Below are positions 21,140-34,774 of a stretch of DNA of 64,000 bases, one piece after another. Within the stretch, counting starts at the first letter, position 1, and each line of letters opens with the position of its first letter. The translations under genes and the position numbers were made by a program. Location: the NCBI GenBank assembly GCA_026874595.1, contig CM049315.1, forward strand, positions 18,121,664 to 18,185,663. Reading direction: 5' to 3'. This stretch comes from Sipunculus nudus. Its lineage: Eukaryota > Annelida > Sipuncula > Golfingiida > Sipunculidae. The notes beneath the pieces were generated by a model, which was not told where the DNA came from, ran no database searches, and worked only from the letters and a program-made list of their open reading frames with translations.

Positions 21140-24100
21140 ATTTCAATATTTGTGATGAATATATAATATTTTTTATTAAGATCAGTATAGTGTACAGTAT
21201 TTGCTGAACGAATCCAATTCTCTATTAGGGGGATCCTAAAACGTGACGCACGATATTCATTAAGAAAATGTTCAGCCACACATCTGATTTTAAATATGCG
21301 GTCGATATTTCTTGTAAGAAATATAAAAACAATAAACCTAATCGTTATTACACAAGAATAAGAAATATATCAACCGTTACAAAGTTCAACTGAACGATAA
21401 TGTATAGAAAATGAAACAATGATGATAATAATATTATAATAATATTGTCTCCGCAACCTGTTAGAACCGCATTTCGCTTGCAATGTTACTGTATCACTTC
21501 CAAATTTAATATGATATACTTTAATCAATCACAACGTCAAACTGCTTCGTTATCTAATTAACAGCGACTAATACTTTGTTATATGATTCTTTTTTCTTAA
21601 TTAATATACCATACATAATTCTTGGTTGGCTCCTTGAGAAATACCGATTCATGCATGTGCAACCATTTGAATTATCACTGTGGCTTGTAACCTATTAAAC
21701 AATCCTAAACTAAGGTACAAAAATCGCATGCAGCAACCACCCAGCTCTATATATATATATATATATAGCTGCATATACATGCATGGTCTTTTTATTGTAT
21801 TTCCCCGGAGGTAATACGGATTGAAAATACTTGTTTTTGGAATGTCTTAAATCTGTCAGTGTGACAATTAAGTTCTATTTTTATGCGAATGATAGCGATG
21901 ATCCATCTGATACTTTTGACAATATGATTATACATGTGATTGGGAATGTAAAATGGTTCATGATTTCTTTTGCATGCTGGTACATGAAGCAGCGCCCTGA
22001 CGCCGCATGCAGATGATTTGTCACTTAATATATGTAAATGTCAGCGCTGGTGTTGTAAAAAAATGTGATACGTTAACCTGAAATAAACGTTTAACTGAGT
22101 AGAGCAGGAGGATGATGTATATTTATATGTGTTGTTACTTCGATGTATCTGCCAATACGTATACGCAATACGTATTGCGATATTTTAATTGTTAGTTTAC
22201 AGGAAATGTGTGCATGATTTCAGGTTATACATTGTTATACTGTATATGCTTAAAATTTATTATTATATGTTACATATATATAATGAGACAATATAAGGGT
22301 ATCTGCAGGTCATTTCAGGTCATGCATGTCAAGTACTTATAATGTTAACAATGCTCCAAGAAACATTTAATATAAAATATTTTTAACCTTATACATATAT
22401 AGGCTTTGGAGGCGGGGTTCAGTAAACCTAGCTGCAGTTTGTTGAGGGAAGGCCTTTCTTATGGGTTATTGCTTCTGAAATTGTCATATACGGTCAAAAT
22501 ATCCGGTGTCACTATATATAGTGATGTGGGTCAGTATAAGGCAGTTATTTCATGCAAACGTTTGAAATATAATGTACTATATATCTGTGAGAATGTTTGG
22601 AAATATGCTTAATGTTAAATATCTATAAATTGGTCAACTTGTAGACGGGTCTGCTTTGGGATATGCCAATTTAAAAGTATAGGACAACGTGTAATTATAT
22701 CCTTTAATTCTGGCCGCTGTTCCATTAATTGCTCATGTTCATATTGATTTGAAAATTAAATTTCATGTAAGTGTAAAAATAGTTATCATTGCCTTGATGT
22801 ATATATATTTGTTTCACGCTTCATATACCATGCGCGCCTATGGTTTTGAGTAAAATTTAAACGACGCTTAGAAGTCTATATATAATAAGGATATAAATGG
22901 ATACATTTTGCACGCATGATTCTGTGGATTCAATATTTGGTAATTTTTTGTATGGTGCAACATGCGATTAAAAATAGCAAAAAACACTACATTAAAATGC
23001 ATTTTTTAATTTTATTTCTTCCAAACTTTCCCTACCGTGTGATGGGGATACCCCCTCCCACACCCACCCCCTCTCGGGCGCTAACACGCCCCCGCGCTTG
23101 ATGGATAAAATGCGCCCCCCCCCCCCCCCCCGCGCACACACACACAAACAACCAACCTGGCAACAAGATTATTCTTTACAAGCTGTAATTTCGCACAGAG
23201 AGCTATAGCATGGGATAGATACATGGTGGCCGATAACAGCCGCGTGTACCACGTCACAAAGCTGCCGTTCTTGATAAAAATACTGTACACATGACACTTG
23301 ATACACCTGCAGTCAACATAAGATGAAAAAAAAAGAATGTTTGTTTATAAATAATTTAAAGTTATAACGACCTTGTTCGACAGTTCCTTCTTTTCCTGTT
23401 TGAAAATATATTTGTACCAATCAACCATCAAGCAAACATAAAAAGTTCCTTTAATCATACACATGATCTTTCAGGCCTACTTCAACATTTCCTTTATGCG
23501 AAAGCGGCTTTCACTTTCAGCTTTTCACTAATCCAAACATATTTGGATGTCGAAATTCGTAACGAAAAATTTATATTTTCTTCAATTAATATAGTTAAAG
23601 TCACGTTTGAAAAATATCGAAAACATCGATAATTAAATTGATATCACGATTCAATATGCAATATGCCTAGATATCGATAATATCGCGCAGCCCCAGTATG
23701 TACTAAGCATGCTTTTATGTGTGTGTGGTGTAGTGAAAGAGACCAATGTCGCAGGGGCACAAACACACATGCACACACATATGATATTATATGTATTTCA
23801 TGTTTCTATTAGGTAATTACAAAACGTCGTTTGTAATTACCTTTTTAAAAAGATTTGTATACTCTGTCGATATCTGCTTTGAAGTGGTTTAATTGTTTTT
23901 GTGCACCAAAAAATAGATCTGTGTTTCTATATAACGTTTATTTTAAATTCATGGTTTACACATAAGCATAGATATAACGAAACGTTTCTCACAATACAGG
24001 GTGTCACCACAACATGTTTCATCTAACATGTATTTTACTGTTTTATATACTTTATATACTTCATATATTTTGCTTTGAATAATGAAAATCATATTTCATA

Positions 24101-24517
24101 ACACAAAATTTAAAGACCGGTATCAAAATGCAAACAAAATATTTTTAAACTGATCCTTGGTTTCCATGATTGATCCCGGGTTAGCGATTTCAGATTAACT
24201 CCTCAACAGATTACCGGGGTAATATGAAATCAATTTCAGATTATCCCTTTAAAACAGTTTTTTCTTTATGCTTATTTACTTAAATTTCAAATAATTTCCT
24301 CTTGATTTCCGAATTAAGTTTATAGCTATATATATTTTATTATATCACAAAATGTGCCAATCGTACGAATTTATATAAGTATAGTTATAAAAAACCTAAC
24401 ATATTGCGGCAACTTTATTTTTCACAGACTGATGCCTTATCAATTGATTTCCGTATCTTTAACGTGATTTATTGAAATAATATATAAATCTGCATTCTAC
24501 AGCAAGCCTTGGCCTCC
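19836..24517. other. AT-rich intronic DNA with scattered SSRs and a repeat-end fragment
   Basis: No gene was recognised. (TA)n tracts occur near 19864-19900, 21108-21135 and 21750-21769. At 20490-20525 the words CAGCTCAGATGACTTACAGT and CAGCTCGGCTGA are a worn copy of the pearl-like terminal hairpin. Short frames (88 codons at 20400, 68 at 22406) have no features. Confidence 0.4.
23115..23131. repeat. C17 homopolymer followed by (CA)n
   Basis: Seventeen C, then GCG and a short ACACAC run. Confidence 0.9.
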
Positions 24518-25210
24518 CAAAACCGTATTTGCATTAACTTATTCATGCATGCATAAATGACTGCATGTACATTTGTAAATATTATTTGATGACGTTCCTG
24601 AATCCGGATCATGTGCCGGATCCACACCAAAATCAAACAATCTTTATTGGCCCATTCCCGAAATGCCCTGAAAATTTCATAAAAGACTGTAACAGATTGC
24701 GTGAACTATGTTGTGAACACACACACATGTACACACACGAACAGGGACGGACGCATAGCCTCCGCAATAAGGATTTTCTGTATAATCGGTAGAGAGATAT
24801 AGGTTAGCTCAGAATACATATAAATTCTTTCCTTCATTAGGGGACGATCCAATTCCCGGTAAATGGGGAAGCCACGTTTTATTTCAGGTGTAATATTATA
24901 GTTAGGCACCAAAACCGTATTTGCATTCACTTATTCGCCGCACAGTTCCGAGTATATTCATGCATAAGTGACTTCATGTACATTTTTGAATATTATTTGA
25001 TAAAGTTCCTTGATCCGTATCATGTGCATTATCCACACCAAAATCAAACATTCTTTATTGGCCAATTACCGAAATGCCCTGAAAATTTCATGACTCGTTT
25101 ATGTTGTGAACACACACGCGTACACACACATACGGGGACGGACGCAAACCCTCCGCAATAACAATTTTCAGTAAAATCGGTATAGAGAGATGTAGGTTAG
25201 ATTAGATGCA
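24518..25210 (+). repeat. Two tandem copies (period about 411 bp) of an interspersed repeat
   Basis: Both copies share CAAAACCGTATTTGCATT, CATGTACATTT, ATTATTTGAT, CACACCAAAATCAAACA, TGCCCTGAAAATTTCAT, a (CA)n stretch, GGGACGGACGCA and CCTCCGCAATAA. The order 'gaaaatttcat ... tatgttgtgaacacaca ... ggacggacg ... cctccgcaataa' is a familiar style of marine-invertebrate interspersed repeat (recalled, not searched). Confidence 0.8.
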
Positions 25211-27598
25211 CCTAAATTCATATAGTAAGACTCAGTATTACATGTACAGCGATATCCAACTTATCAGTGATAGTAACAGAAAGTTCAAATAAAGGCGCTA
25301 TGACTTTAACACCATTATCTAAAGACACTAATATTCGACCGAGACTTGATCCCGAGATCCCGGGTTGTCAGGCCTGTCACAGTGAGCGGGATCTATTATC
25401 GCGAGCAGGGCCGGGGGGACCGCTGGGACCAGAGTGATTGAAGAGCTGCTCCGTTTGTGACGACATGTCACGCACGTGACCCGTCACGGCCACACCTTGC
25501 TCGATACGACCTCTCCACTTATTAAAACAGAAAGTTCTGATTTGTACCATTGGAGAAGGAATCCTTGAGTCATGGTGGTCAGTTTGGGTCTGCCTGTGGC
25601 AGCTATTTTATATCATCCTAGTTTACAGGAAAGATATTACAGATTGAATTTTCTCGTATATTAAAATTTGAAAAGTGTGGATATGACACCGTCGTTTTAT
25701 TCTCTTTACTGCCCTTATATAATTATCTCGTAACTCATAGTTCTCGTGTCATGACGCAATTTCAAAACCTGTTCGTTTTGGGTTGCTTGGGAACGTATAT
25801 TACGTTCCCTTTAAGGCTACTAAAGGCGGAAATGGACTCAAAAACCTGTAACGTTTCCTTTGTCATAAATGGGATTATAATCTTTATATGAAGCAAATTT
25901 ATTTATCGTTACGTCCAGGATCACAAGGTTTATAATTAGGTGTAAAGAGTTTCTACAAACACGTAGCAAATTCGGGGAGATCCCTCCAGCCTTTAACGAA
26001 AGCTCTAAGTGACTGTAACAGGTATGACGGAAAGTATCCCTAGAAATACGAAATTTGATTATTAAAACTATTTTTCGATATACAATTCAGGGCAACAGAA
26101 TAATATACGCTTCATACTGAAAAAAAAACATATAAGGGGAACAATAACTCTCATCTCATTGATATTGCTTTTGAGTGAAATTTTTGTCAGAATGGACAAA
26201 CCGCATTGAAATTAATTTTTGAGGGACCTCACGGGAGAATCGCATGGTCCATTGCTGTCAAAAGATTGCATGGTGACAGTTTTAAAGGTGAGTGTGAGAC
26301 AAATTATTACAATTTTATGAATCGCCACAAACTTATTTGTTAAACACTGAACATCCCAGAACACTAAGATCAGTCTCACTACTGGGATGCTCTAAATCGT
26401 GTTCTGCCTTGTAACTCACAGACAATAGGTTATAGTGCCATCATCCCAGGTTTTCAAAGAGATTTTACTAGGAATTCCAAGGATTTTATGTTAGATTCTG
26501 CTTGCATCGCACTCTGTCGAACATACACGTGTGCAACATTGCACATAAATCCGCGCAACAGTTAACAGACGGACGAACACTGAGCTTAAACAGAGAAAAT
26601 CGCGAATCGAGACTCAAACATAAAGTTCCCAGCATTCTCTAGAAAAACACGTTTCTTTTTCATTTGGTCCAAACAAACTGTTTTCAGGAAAAAAATATCT
26701 ATAGCCCCACAACCGCTTAGTTATCAAATGGGCCGCCCTCACATTCCTATATACCGTGGTCCCTTGACACTTGCTTATGACATCTGTCAACGGTTAATGC
26801 CATATCCACACAGATTTTTTATGGTTATTACCATTACCAAACCTCAATATTGCAGGCCTGGGGACTTATATAGCTTTGTACTATACACAAGCTAATTATA
26901 TGACGTATCAGTTTCCAACGATAATGTTGAATTATATCGCCCCCATCAAATAAAAGCACTGCAGCAGCAAGCTACACCTGCTAGCAGCATTAAATAAGCC
27001 TCCTGCAACCCCGACAAAACCGGTGTACAAGAGCTGTATATAACGTGTAGCACCATTTCGGCCATCTGACATAATAACGTCAGAATGCCTTTACATCTTG
27101 TATGGAGAACTGTAACGTTCAATGGGGTACCATGTATTTACGTCATTTTTAAAAGGCGCCTCATGGCCTACAAATACACTGTCATTTGACATTAAACAGA
27201 CCAATCGTTAGCTGTTTAAGTATACTTTAAACAACATCAACAAGCATAAGAGAAATATTCCGTTAAACTCAGACTACTGAAAAAACCGCGACCCTGTTTG
27301 TTGAAATTTGACCGCATGAACACATTCACGGCTCGCGCGGGTAACTGGACGATAGACAACATGTACAGAAGTTAAATGATTCGTTACCATAGAGACGAAT
27401 TTACACTTTAGTTTGTGAGTTATCTTATGTTAATTCATCACTCGAAGCCTATTGTCAAGATAATCGGCTGTTTACCACGACATCAATGCAACAGGATGGA
27501 TGACCATGCAGTACATTCCCTCGTATGGCTTGTATGACGACTAAAGATAGGCTTACCAGGCCAATATAAAGGCCTACTGAGTCGTGTATTCACGGCTA
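25211..27598. other. Intronic DNA with a CpG-rich island near 25340-25510
   Basis: No gene was recognised. The island contains GAGATCCCGGG, a GGCCGGGGGG run and ACGTGAC / TGTCACGCACGTGAC words. The remaining 2 kb is low-complexity to ordinary sequence without a frame of note. Confidence 0.35.
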
Positions 27599-29075
27599 GC
27601 TGTGTCACGTGTGGCATTCCCTACAAACTGTCAGGGCCGATGTACACAGCCCTGACACGTGGCATTATCTACGATCTGTCAGCATCGGTGTACACAGCCC
27701 TCAAAACGTGTGACATACGCTATAATCTGCCAGTACAGGTGTTCACAGCTCAGGTACATGTGGCGATCCCTATAACCTGTCAGGACCGGTGTACACAGCC
27801 CTGACACGTTTGGCATTGCCTAGAATCTGCCAGCTCCGGGGTATACACTGAGACTTGTTGTATTCCCTACAGTCTGCCAGCAACGGTGTACACAGACCTG
27901 TCAAGTGTGGCATACCCTACAATCTGTCAGGGCCGGTGTGCACAGCCCTGACACGTGTGGCATTCCCTGCAATCTGCCAGCACCGGTGTACACAGCCCTG
28001 ACACGTGTGGCATTGCCTACAATCTGTCAGGAACGGTGTACACAGCCCTGACACGTGTGGCATACCCTTCAGTCTGCCAGCACCGGTGTACACAGCTCTG
28101 ACACGTGTAGCATTACCTACAGTCTGCCAGCATCGGTGTACACACCCTGACATGTGTGGCATACCCTTCAGTCTGCCAGCACCGGTATACACAGCCCTGA
28201 CACGTGTGGCATTCCCTACAGTCTGCCAGCATCGGTGTACACACCCTGACACGTGTGGCATACCCTTCAGTTTGCCAGCACCGGTGTACACAGCCCTGAC
28301 ACGTGTGGCATACCCTTCAGTCTGCCAGCACCGGTGTACACAGCCCTGACACGTGTGGCATTCCCTACAGTCTGCCAGCAGCGGTGTACACACCCTGACA
28401 CGTGTGGCATACCCTTCAGTCTGCCAGCACCGGTGTACACAGCCCTGACACGTGTGGCATTCCCTACAGTCTGCCAGCATCGGTGTACACACCCTGACAC
28501 GTGTGGCATACCCTTCAGTCTGCCAGCACCGGTGTACACAGCCCTGACACGTGTGGCATTCCCTACAGTCTGCCAGCACCGGTGTACACACCCTGACACG
28601 TGTGGCATACCCTTCAGTCTGCCAGCACCGGTGTACACAGCCCTGACACGTGTGGCATTCCCTACAGTCTGCCAGCATCGGTGTACACACCCTGACACGT
28701 GTGGCATACCCTTCAATCTGCCAGCACCGGTGTACACAGCCCTGACACGTGTGGCATACCCTACACTCTGCCAGCACCGGTGTTCACAGCCCTGACACGT
28801 GTGGCATACCCTTCAGTCTGCATGCACCGGTGTTCACAGCCCTGACACGTGTGGCATACCCTACAGTCTGCCAGCACCGGTGTACACAGCACTGACACGT
28901 GTGGCATACACTACAGTCTGCCAGCACCGGTGTACACAGCCCTGACACGTGTGGCATACCCTACAGTCTGCCAGCATCGGTGTACACAGCCTGACACGCG
29001 GAACATTCCCTACAACCTGTTCCCTATGACCAGTGTACACAGGCCTGAGGCATATGGTACTCAATGCTACCCGTG
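27599..29075. repeat. Large minisatellite, 49/50-bp units in a 99-bp higher-order pattern
   Basis: Roughly 29 head-to-tail units share CCTGACACGTGTGGCAT, then (A/T)CCCT(A/T)CAGTCTGCCAGCA and CCGGTGTACACA. In the regular core (about 28120-28740) units ending CACAGCCC (50 bp) alternate with units ending CACACCC (49 bp), and the alternation correlates with 'ataccctt' versus 'attcccta' and 'cacc' versus 'catc'. The result is a 99-bp dimer. Edge units before 27950 and after 28740 are more diverged and mostly 50 bp. Each unit has a palindromic ACACGTGT and an ACCGGT. Confidence 0.95.
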
Positions 29076-31610
29076 AACCTTCTTTCACAATAACCAGGGG
29101 CCGTTCAGCACCTTAGTCCAGGTAAACAAGTGTGCCGGAAATGCTAGCAGACTTTACATACAACTCTTTCACGCAGAAATTTAAGTTTAAACGATGACAG
29201 ACGCAATACCCGAGGCTGATTTTCTTTATTTTGCGTGCATTATTCTCTTTCCGGGACTTTTTAGGTCGGAAAAATCCACGCTTAATCCGCCCCTTGTGAC
29301 TAGTTTGTCAGTGCACACTTGTGTGCTACAAGGCTGGATGATAACTGCTGGTGTGTTAGTAAATTCCGCTGAACTGCAGTGCCGAGACAAACAGTTGAAT
29401 GACACATATCACGGCAAGCGAGACCCTTTTTTCTGGAGGTATAAACATTCCACTGGAGTGCGCGGCTAGCGATCACTACACGTCATGGTTTCTTTCCTTT
29501 TTTGTGTTCAAGCATGCTGTGACCGTTATTCAGTCATACACACGGGGTACGGTGTTGTTAAAGTGTAAGGGCACACCGATATCGTTTTCATAAATGTGAG
29601 GGCCTTAAAATCAGTTTTGAATTTGAGTCCTTTGGGTACATGGGGGAAGTGTCTGTTTCTCTGTCAACTCACTGTAGCTGCGACGTCTACATGCATCAGA
29701 GAAGAACTTAAGGAAGAAGGAAACATTTGAATACAGATATCACGACAAATTAAACGTAATACTGAAGTACGTAGTGCGGACATTCTTATTACAAGGTGAC
29801 CCCATTTTTATTATCTATAGTTTTACAAAACGAACATAGATTTTTCTATATATGGGTAAAAACATGTTTAGAAAATACACTTCACCAAAAATTTCAATCC
29901 TTTTAGACATCAGAACATTTTCCCCCAAAATTTTTAAATATTTAATTATATAAATCTTAATCTGAGTTTATTTTGTTGTTGCTTCTTAAGATCTCCATAT
30001 TACATATACAGGCTGGCGGTAAAAGCAATGGAAGTAATATTAGTCATCAGCGTAAACCACGCTCACATCAGTCTTATTACAATTATTACCCCTGTGCAAG
30101 CTTTGGAGTATAAATCCCCAAAAAACAAAGCAGCGAAAAAGATCTGGATCGACTCTAGTATATAACCGCATTGAAAGGAGTGTAAAAACAATACAATATG
30201 AGAATCACTCTTTTTCCAAACAAACTCTTAACAAAAAAACACAGTTTCCCTTTAACCCCGAAATGAGGTCACAAGGACGTATATTCTGCAAGCTGTTGAA
30301 TAAAAAAGGCAATTTGAGCTTGAAAGATAGACGAGTACAAATTGTAACCGTTGGACCTGGAAACTTTTTCGGCATCCACCGTCAACATAAATGCATATAC
30401 GTGAATGCTTATTTTCGGATTCCCCTGAAGAGTTCTGGATCTGCAGCTAAATCAGCCTATAGGATCTGCTTATGGGAAAACGTTCCACACTGAAACACGG
30501 AATTTATTTTGTTAAAGGGTATACTAAAAAAACAACATGATAAAGCATTTGCAGACCATTATGTCTCGCTGTGCACGCAATGCTTCAACGCGCACTCTGT
30601 GTTGAATGACTTGACACTATACAGGGTAAATTGATTTTCGTGGGCCACACCTTGCGGAAACTAGAAACTCTGTCCAGAAAGTTTTTGAAATATCACGATA
30701 TAAACGGACCGTGGGACAGCATACAGCTGAACGCGGCTGTTAACTGTATCCCCACCTTGTCCTGAGGGCTGGGGATAATATTACCATATACTAGTAATAT
30801 GCTACTCTGCACTATACACAGAACACTCTAAATATCACACGGACCAGATGTGATGGCACAAAATAAAGGGGGTAATGGGGTATTTAGCGCTCGTCTCATG
30901 TGAGGTGTCCGTGTTGAATACGAGGTGTCACTTTGGGTGCACCTGCTTGGCAATTATTTCCGTTATGACGTCACCGACAAGGCACAGACCTGTCATGTGA
31001 ACACACCTGCTTTCACGGTCCAACACACCTGAGCTGTTCTTGAGAACATTACAATATTTATTATGGCCAATAAAACCGTCCATTGCTCGAGGTACAATCT
31101 CGCCCAGCAAATATGATTATTGCGTCGCTTTTCCCTGTTGCAGTTTCCGTTTTTAAACTTCCGAGCTTAATTACATGCTTTTTTATTTGAATTCAGTAAC
31201 TGTTATTGAAAGCAATCATGAACAAATGCACCATGGTCACAGATCACTGAATAATGTATAAATATTATCATGATTATTAGCTACTTGACGCAAGAGTGGA
31301 GTTTGACTCATGATTCGGGATGTGTGCATACTAATTAGACAAAAGTGCTGACACTGATGATGATCCAGTCAAATTTGATCCCAGATTGGATGATACTGTG
31401 ATAATTAATACAAGGAGTGGACGCCCTCCTAATTCTTCAAATTAATAATCTATGAGGAGTCCACAGGTAGCGCCCTTACCCGATTGCCAAGTTACTGCGT
31501 ATTTTGAATTGATTAAATGGTGATGCAAACCAATCTTTGGCCACTTTGAATCATATTTTGCGGCAGAGCATATGAAGAGTTCTGCTGTGGAGATGGTGTG
31601 TAATAAGCCT
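29076..31610. other. Intronic DNA, no gene recognised
   Basis: Open frames of 91 codons (29194) and 76 codons (30263) have no visible domain or splice context. A GC-richer stretch at about 30880-31110 contains TGACGTCA (cAMP-response type) and several CACCTG E-box words and may be regulatory. Confidence 0.35.
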
Positions 31611-32216
31611 GCATCTCACTTGGATGCGACAGCTTTGCGACAAATTGCGAATTCATTCGCGAGAGAGTCTCAAAAGAGTCTTAAACATTCGCAGCGGTTC
31701 TGAATTTCCTCGCGTGATTCGCAAAGTGTCGCTAACTTGACGCACAAAAGTTGAACATGTTAAAAAAATTCGCAAATCAAAATTTCTCGCAAAAAAGTCG
31801 TAGATGCGTCGCTTGTGTCTCAAACCCGTCTCAAACATGTCTCGAACTACTCTCAAGACAGTTTCTGCAAGTCAGGAATTGCAAGAACTTCGAGACAACT
31901 TTGAGAAGGGTTTGGGACCTATGCAACTACATTGCGAATATTTGGACATGAGAATCTCACATTCTGGTCGCGAATTGTCGTGCGAATGTTTCACAAATGT
32001 CGTGCGAATGTCTTGTGAACATCGCACGACATTAGCACGACGGGTATACGAACTCCAGCCGAATTTTGGGCCAAACACTCGTACGATGTTCGCAAACATG
32101 TCGTTAATACGATTCAGTGTGCATGATTGCAAGTGAAAATTGTCGCTGATTCGCGTATTTTCTCGCAATTGTCGTGTCTCCAACTAGTCGCAAGCTGTCG
32201 CAATCCAGTGAGATAC
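31611..32216. mobile_element. Inverted-repeat (foldback/MITE) element dense in TCGCAA/CGAATG words
   Basis: The left end reads CATCTCACTTGGATGCGACA followed by GCTTTGCGACAA. The reverse complement of the right end reads GTATCTCACTGGATTGCGAC followed by AGCTTGCGAC, giving terminal inverted repeats of about 30 bases with small indels. The interior is crowded with TTCGCAA, CGTGCGAATG, CTCAAA and TCTCGCAA words in both orientations. The open frames of about 100 codons on both strands are by-products of these words. Confidence 0.6.
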
Positions 32217-32261
32217 TACCTTAAGACTCTCAAACAGAAAATTCTAAAAGGATAGTGCATC

Positions 32262-32470
32262 CAGCTCCAAAATTTAAACATGCGGCATCAGCTCTCGTTG
32301 GCTGATTCTTAACCTTGTGCCAGAACCGGTGTAATCGAACCAAAGAGAGCGGGTGTTTAAAATTTGGACGATGCGATACCACACTCTCGTTGGTCTGATT
32401 ACAGTTCTTTGCTCTGTGCCAGCCCTGGTGGTGGCTCCCAAAGAAACTTGCTATACAGAGCAGCGGTTAA
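32262..32470. repeat. Diverged tandem duplication, period about 100 bp
   Basis: Two copies share AAAATTT-A-ATG, CTCTCGTTGG, TGATT, TTGTGCCAG / CTGTGCCAG and CC(G/T)GGTG. They are moderately diverged. Confidence 0.5.
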
Positions 32471-33424
32471 AACAAAGGGGATCTGGGCCGACGCTGTAAA
32501 ACCGCTGCGTGAGGAGTGTATGTGTATTCTTTCATGTCTCCCCGAGAAGTAAGGTATCGTGTGTGACCACGAAGTCTCTGTCACATTCATACAGGGAAAG
32601 GTTTGACTTTTGTTCATTTATGTCCTACTATAAACTTCTAATGCATATTTTTAAATTTATGCTTGAACCGTCACAGCTGAAACTAGAGATGTGGCTTGGC
32701 CGATTTATGAGTCAATGAGATGTAATAGTTCAATTTTCAATATTCTATCAAATATTTTGAATATGTCTTATTTTCAAGGTACTTCGTGATTTGGTTACCT
32801 AGCTCGCATGCAGAGTATAGGTCACATGGGCATTACTCCAAACTCGATGAAGGGTTTAACTTAATAAGAACTATCCACGTCTGTCAGTGGTGACGAACAA
32901 TTACACATAGGTATAGCTCAGTACACTGTATATGCCAGAGAGTCAGCTGAGCTGAACATGGTCAACATTCCACAATATGGGTCTCAGGTTACATAACAAG
33001 CGCAGCAGACGTCACTGTCACCTTGCGCAGCACTCCCCCTTCACTGAAACTTCATAAACTTGCCCTGTAAACGCTACCTTGTCTCCCAACTCAAGAGAGA
33101 CAACTGAAATGGATGTGTACAAGTGCCCTACATCTGAGCGAAGATACCCGTAGCATGTGGTTACGGTTAGGATTACATTTTGCCTCTGAAAGGGGGACTG
33201 CGTATGTGTGGGTTCTCTCAGAATAAGTCGGGGTGTTTTATTTAATTACGACTGAGGCTTGTACGCTGACGTTCATCACGTAGGCAGCAAGGACTGACTG
33301 GAGAGCAGGTGGTTTGTACGGTCTGGCGTATGTATAACCCAAAAAGAACTTACCGGAAATGTCCACAGACGGACAGGTCCAGAAACTCACACGAGCCAAA
33401 CAATGAATAGTTCATCATTTTCCT
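32471..33424. other. Intronic DNA, no gene recognised
   Basis: A TAGCTCAG ... GTCAGCTGAGCT pair at 32911-32956 is another worn relative of the pearl-like terminal hairpin. Nothing else stands out. Confidence 0.35.
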
Positions 33425-33765
33425 TAACTTTTCCCGGGATTCTTGTAGTCAACTTGGGTTTATTAAGAAATTCATCAAAGTTCGGTTCTTAATATCCTAC
33501 AACTCTTTGATTCTATTGATATTTTTAATGTTTCCGAATTTTTAATCCAACCGTAACGTTTCACAGTCTTATTGTAGTCAACTTAGGTTTTATAAGGGTA
33601 TTCTACAAGGTCCAGTTCATAATATTCTACAAATCCTTGATCCTCTGAATATTTTAAATGGCTCAGCATTTTTACCCAACTTTGACTTTTCACAGTTTTA
33701 ATGTATACAACTTTTTTATCAAGAAATTCATGTTTCTGTTCATAATATTATATACTTACATCCTC
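33425..33765. repeat. Degenerate tandem repeat, period about 127 bp, 2.6 copies
   Basis: TTGTAGTCAACTTGGGTTTA, TTGTAGTCAACTTAGGTTTT and TGTATACAACTTTTTTATCA recur at steps of 127-128 bases, with TTCATAATAT-CTAC words between them. Confidence 0.6.
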
Positions 33766-34774
33766 GACTAGAACCCATGATTCACAGCTCCGAAATGAAA
33801 TGATATGTGACTGAGATTCATAACATGCTGTCGTACTAAGACATGGTTATTTTTTTCTTATATTCTTCTGTCCCATAGATATATAGTATCTTTGTCTTAA
33901 TTCTCATATAAACATGTGATGTTGCTTGTACATCTATTTTGTGTAAATGTCGTTTCTTGGGCCTGAATGACAGTAGCATTGAATACACGACTAAGTAGGA
34001 ATATATATTGGTCTGGTAAGCCTCTCATGTCAAGAATGACAAAATGGCGCTATAGAATAACAGGGAAGAATACACGATGCTGTTGTGGAAACTGTCCATC
34101 CTAACATCATATACTGGAAAATAGACTCAGCGCAGTACTCTTTCAGTATCTTTAACCTTCAATACCATTATCTCTATGAACGTTGGAGGATGTCTATCAA
34201 TAAATTACCTAAGGATACAAAACCACCAGTTTATAAAGTTCAAGCGGATCACAACTGCAGGTCACTCCACAAATAAGCCAACCAGTGACATGCTTACTCG
34301 ATCGACCAATCAACGACGGCAAAGGTGATACTGGATGGTATAACATTTGTGGCTCCATGGGTGCCAAGTGCCGTTAGAGCATTGTCAATCTAAATGTCAG
34401 ACATGCTGTAATATATCTTATATGGCATTACAGTATTTACATGAAATCCAATTTACTGACTATGAAAAACAGAGAGTATAATAGGTGCATGATAGTATCC
34501 ACGTGTAGTTGAGCATTTAGGGAACCACCTATTCTCACAAAAGATGACGTAATATTTTCAGGTAAAAAAAGGCAAAAGGCTTAGGCAGTAAAATCCTCTT
34601 AAATAAGAACGCCATTAACTATGCTATAAAGAAAATCTGATATGAGCAGGAAAATTAAATAAAACGTTATATTTTGTATGAGAAACATTAAATTGTACCA
34701 AAGCTGGTTAAGTCGTACAGTCAGCTGAGTTAAAAAGTAGCCGCTGCTACAAATACCCTACATGCTCTGAGAGA
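33766..34774. other. Intronic DNA, no gene recognised
   Basis: Only a 63-codon frame at 34085 without features. The CAGTCAGCTGAGTTAA at about 34718 is again like the pearl-like hairpin arm. Confidence 0.35.

Noticed and set aside
27917-28795. Open frames of 286, 180 and 156 codons on both strands with C-H-T-C-Q-G-C-V-H-R-C-W-Q repeats
   Set aside because: They are produced by a 99-bp higher-order minisatellite without stops. Similar frames occur on both strands and there is no splice or start context.
27599-29075. CRISPR-like array
   Set aside because: Units are contiguous with no unique spacers, and the genome is eukaryotic. It is a minisatellite.
29194-29469. 91-codon plus-strand frame in a moderately GC region
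   Set aside because: No domain, signal or consistent splice context. Kept only as part of unannotated intron.
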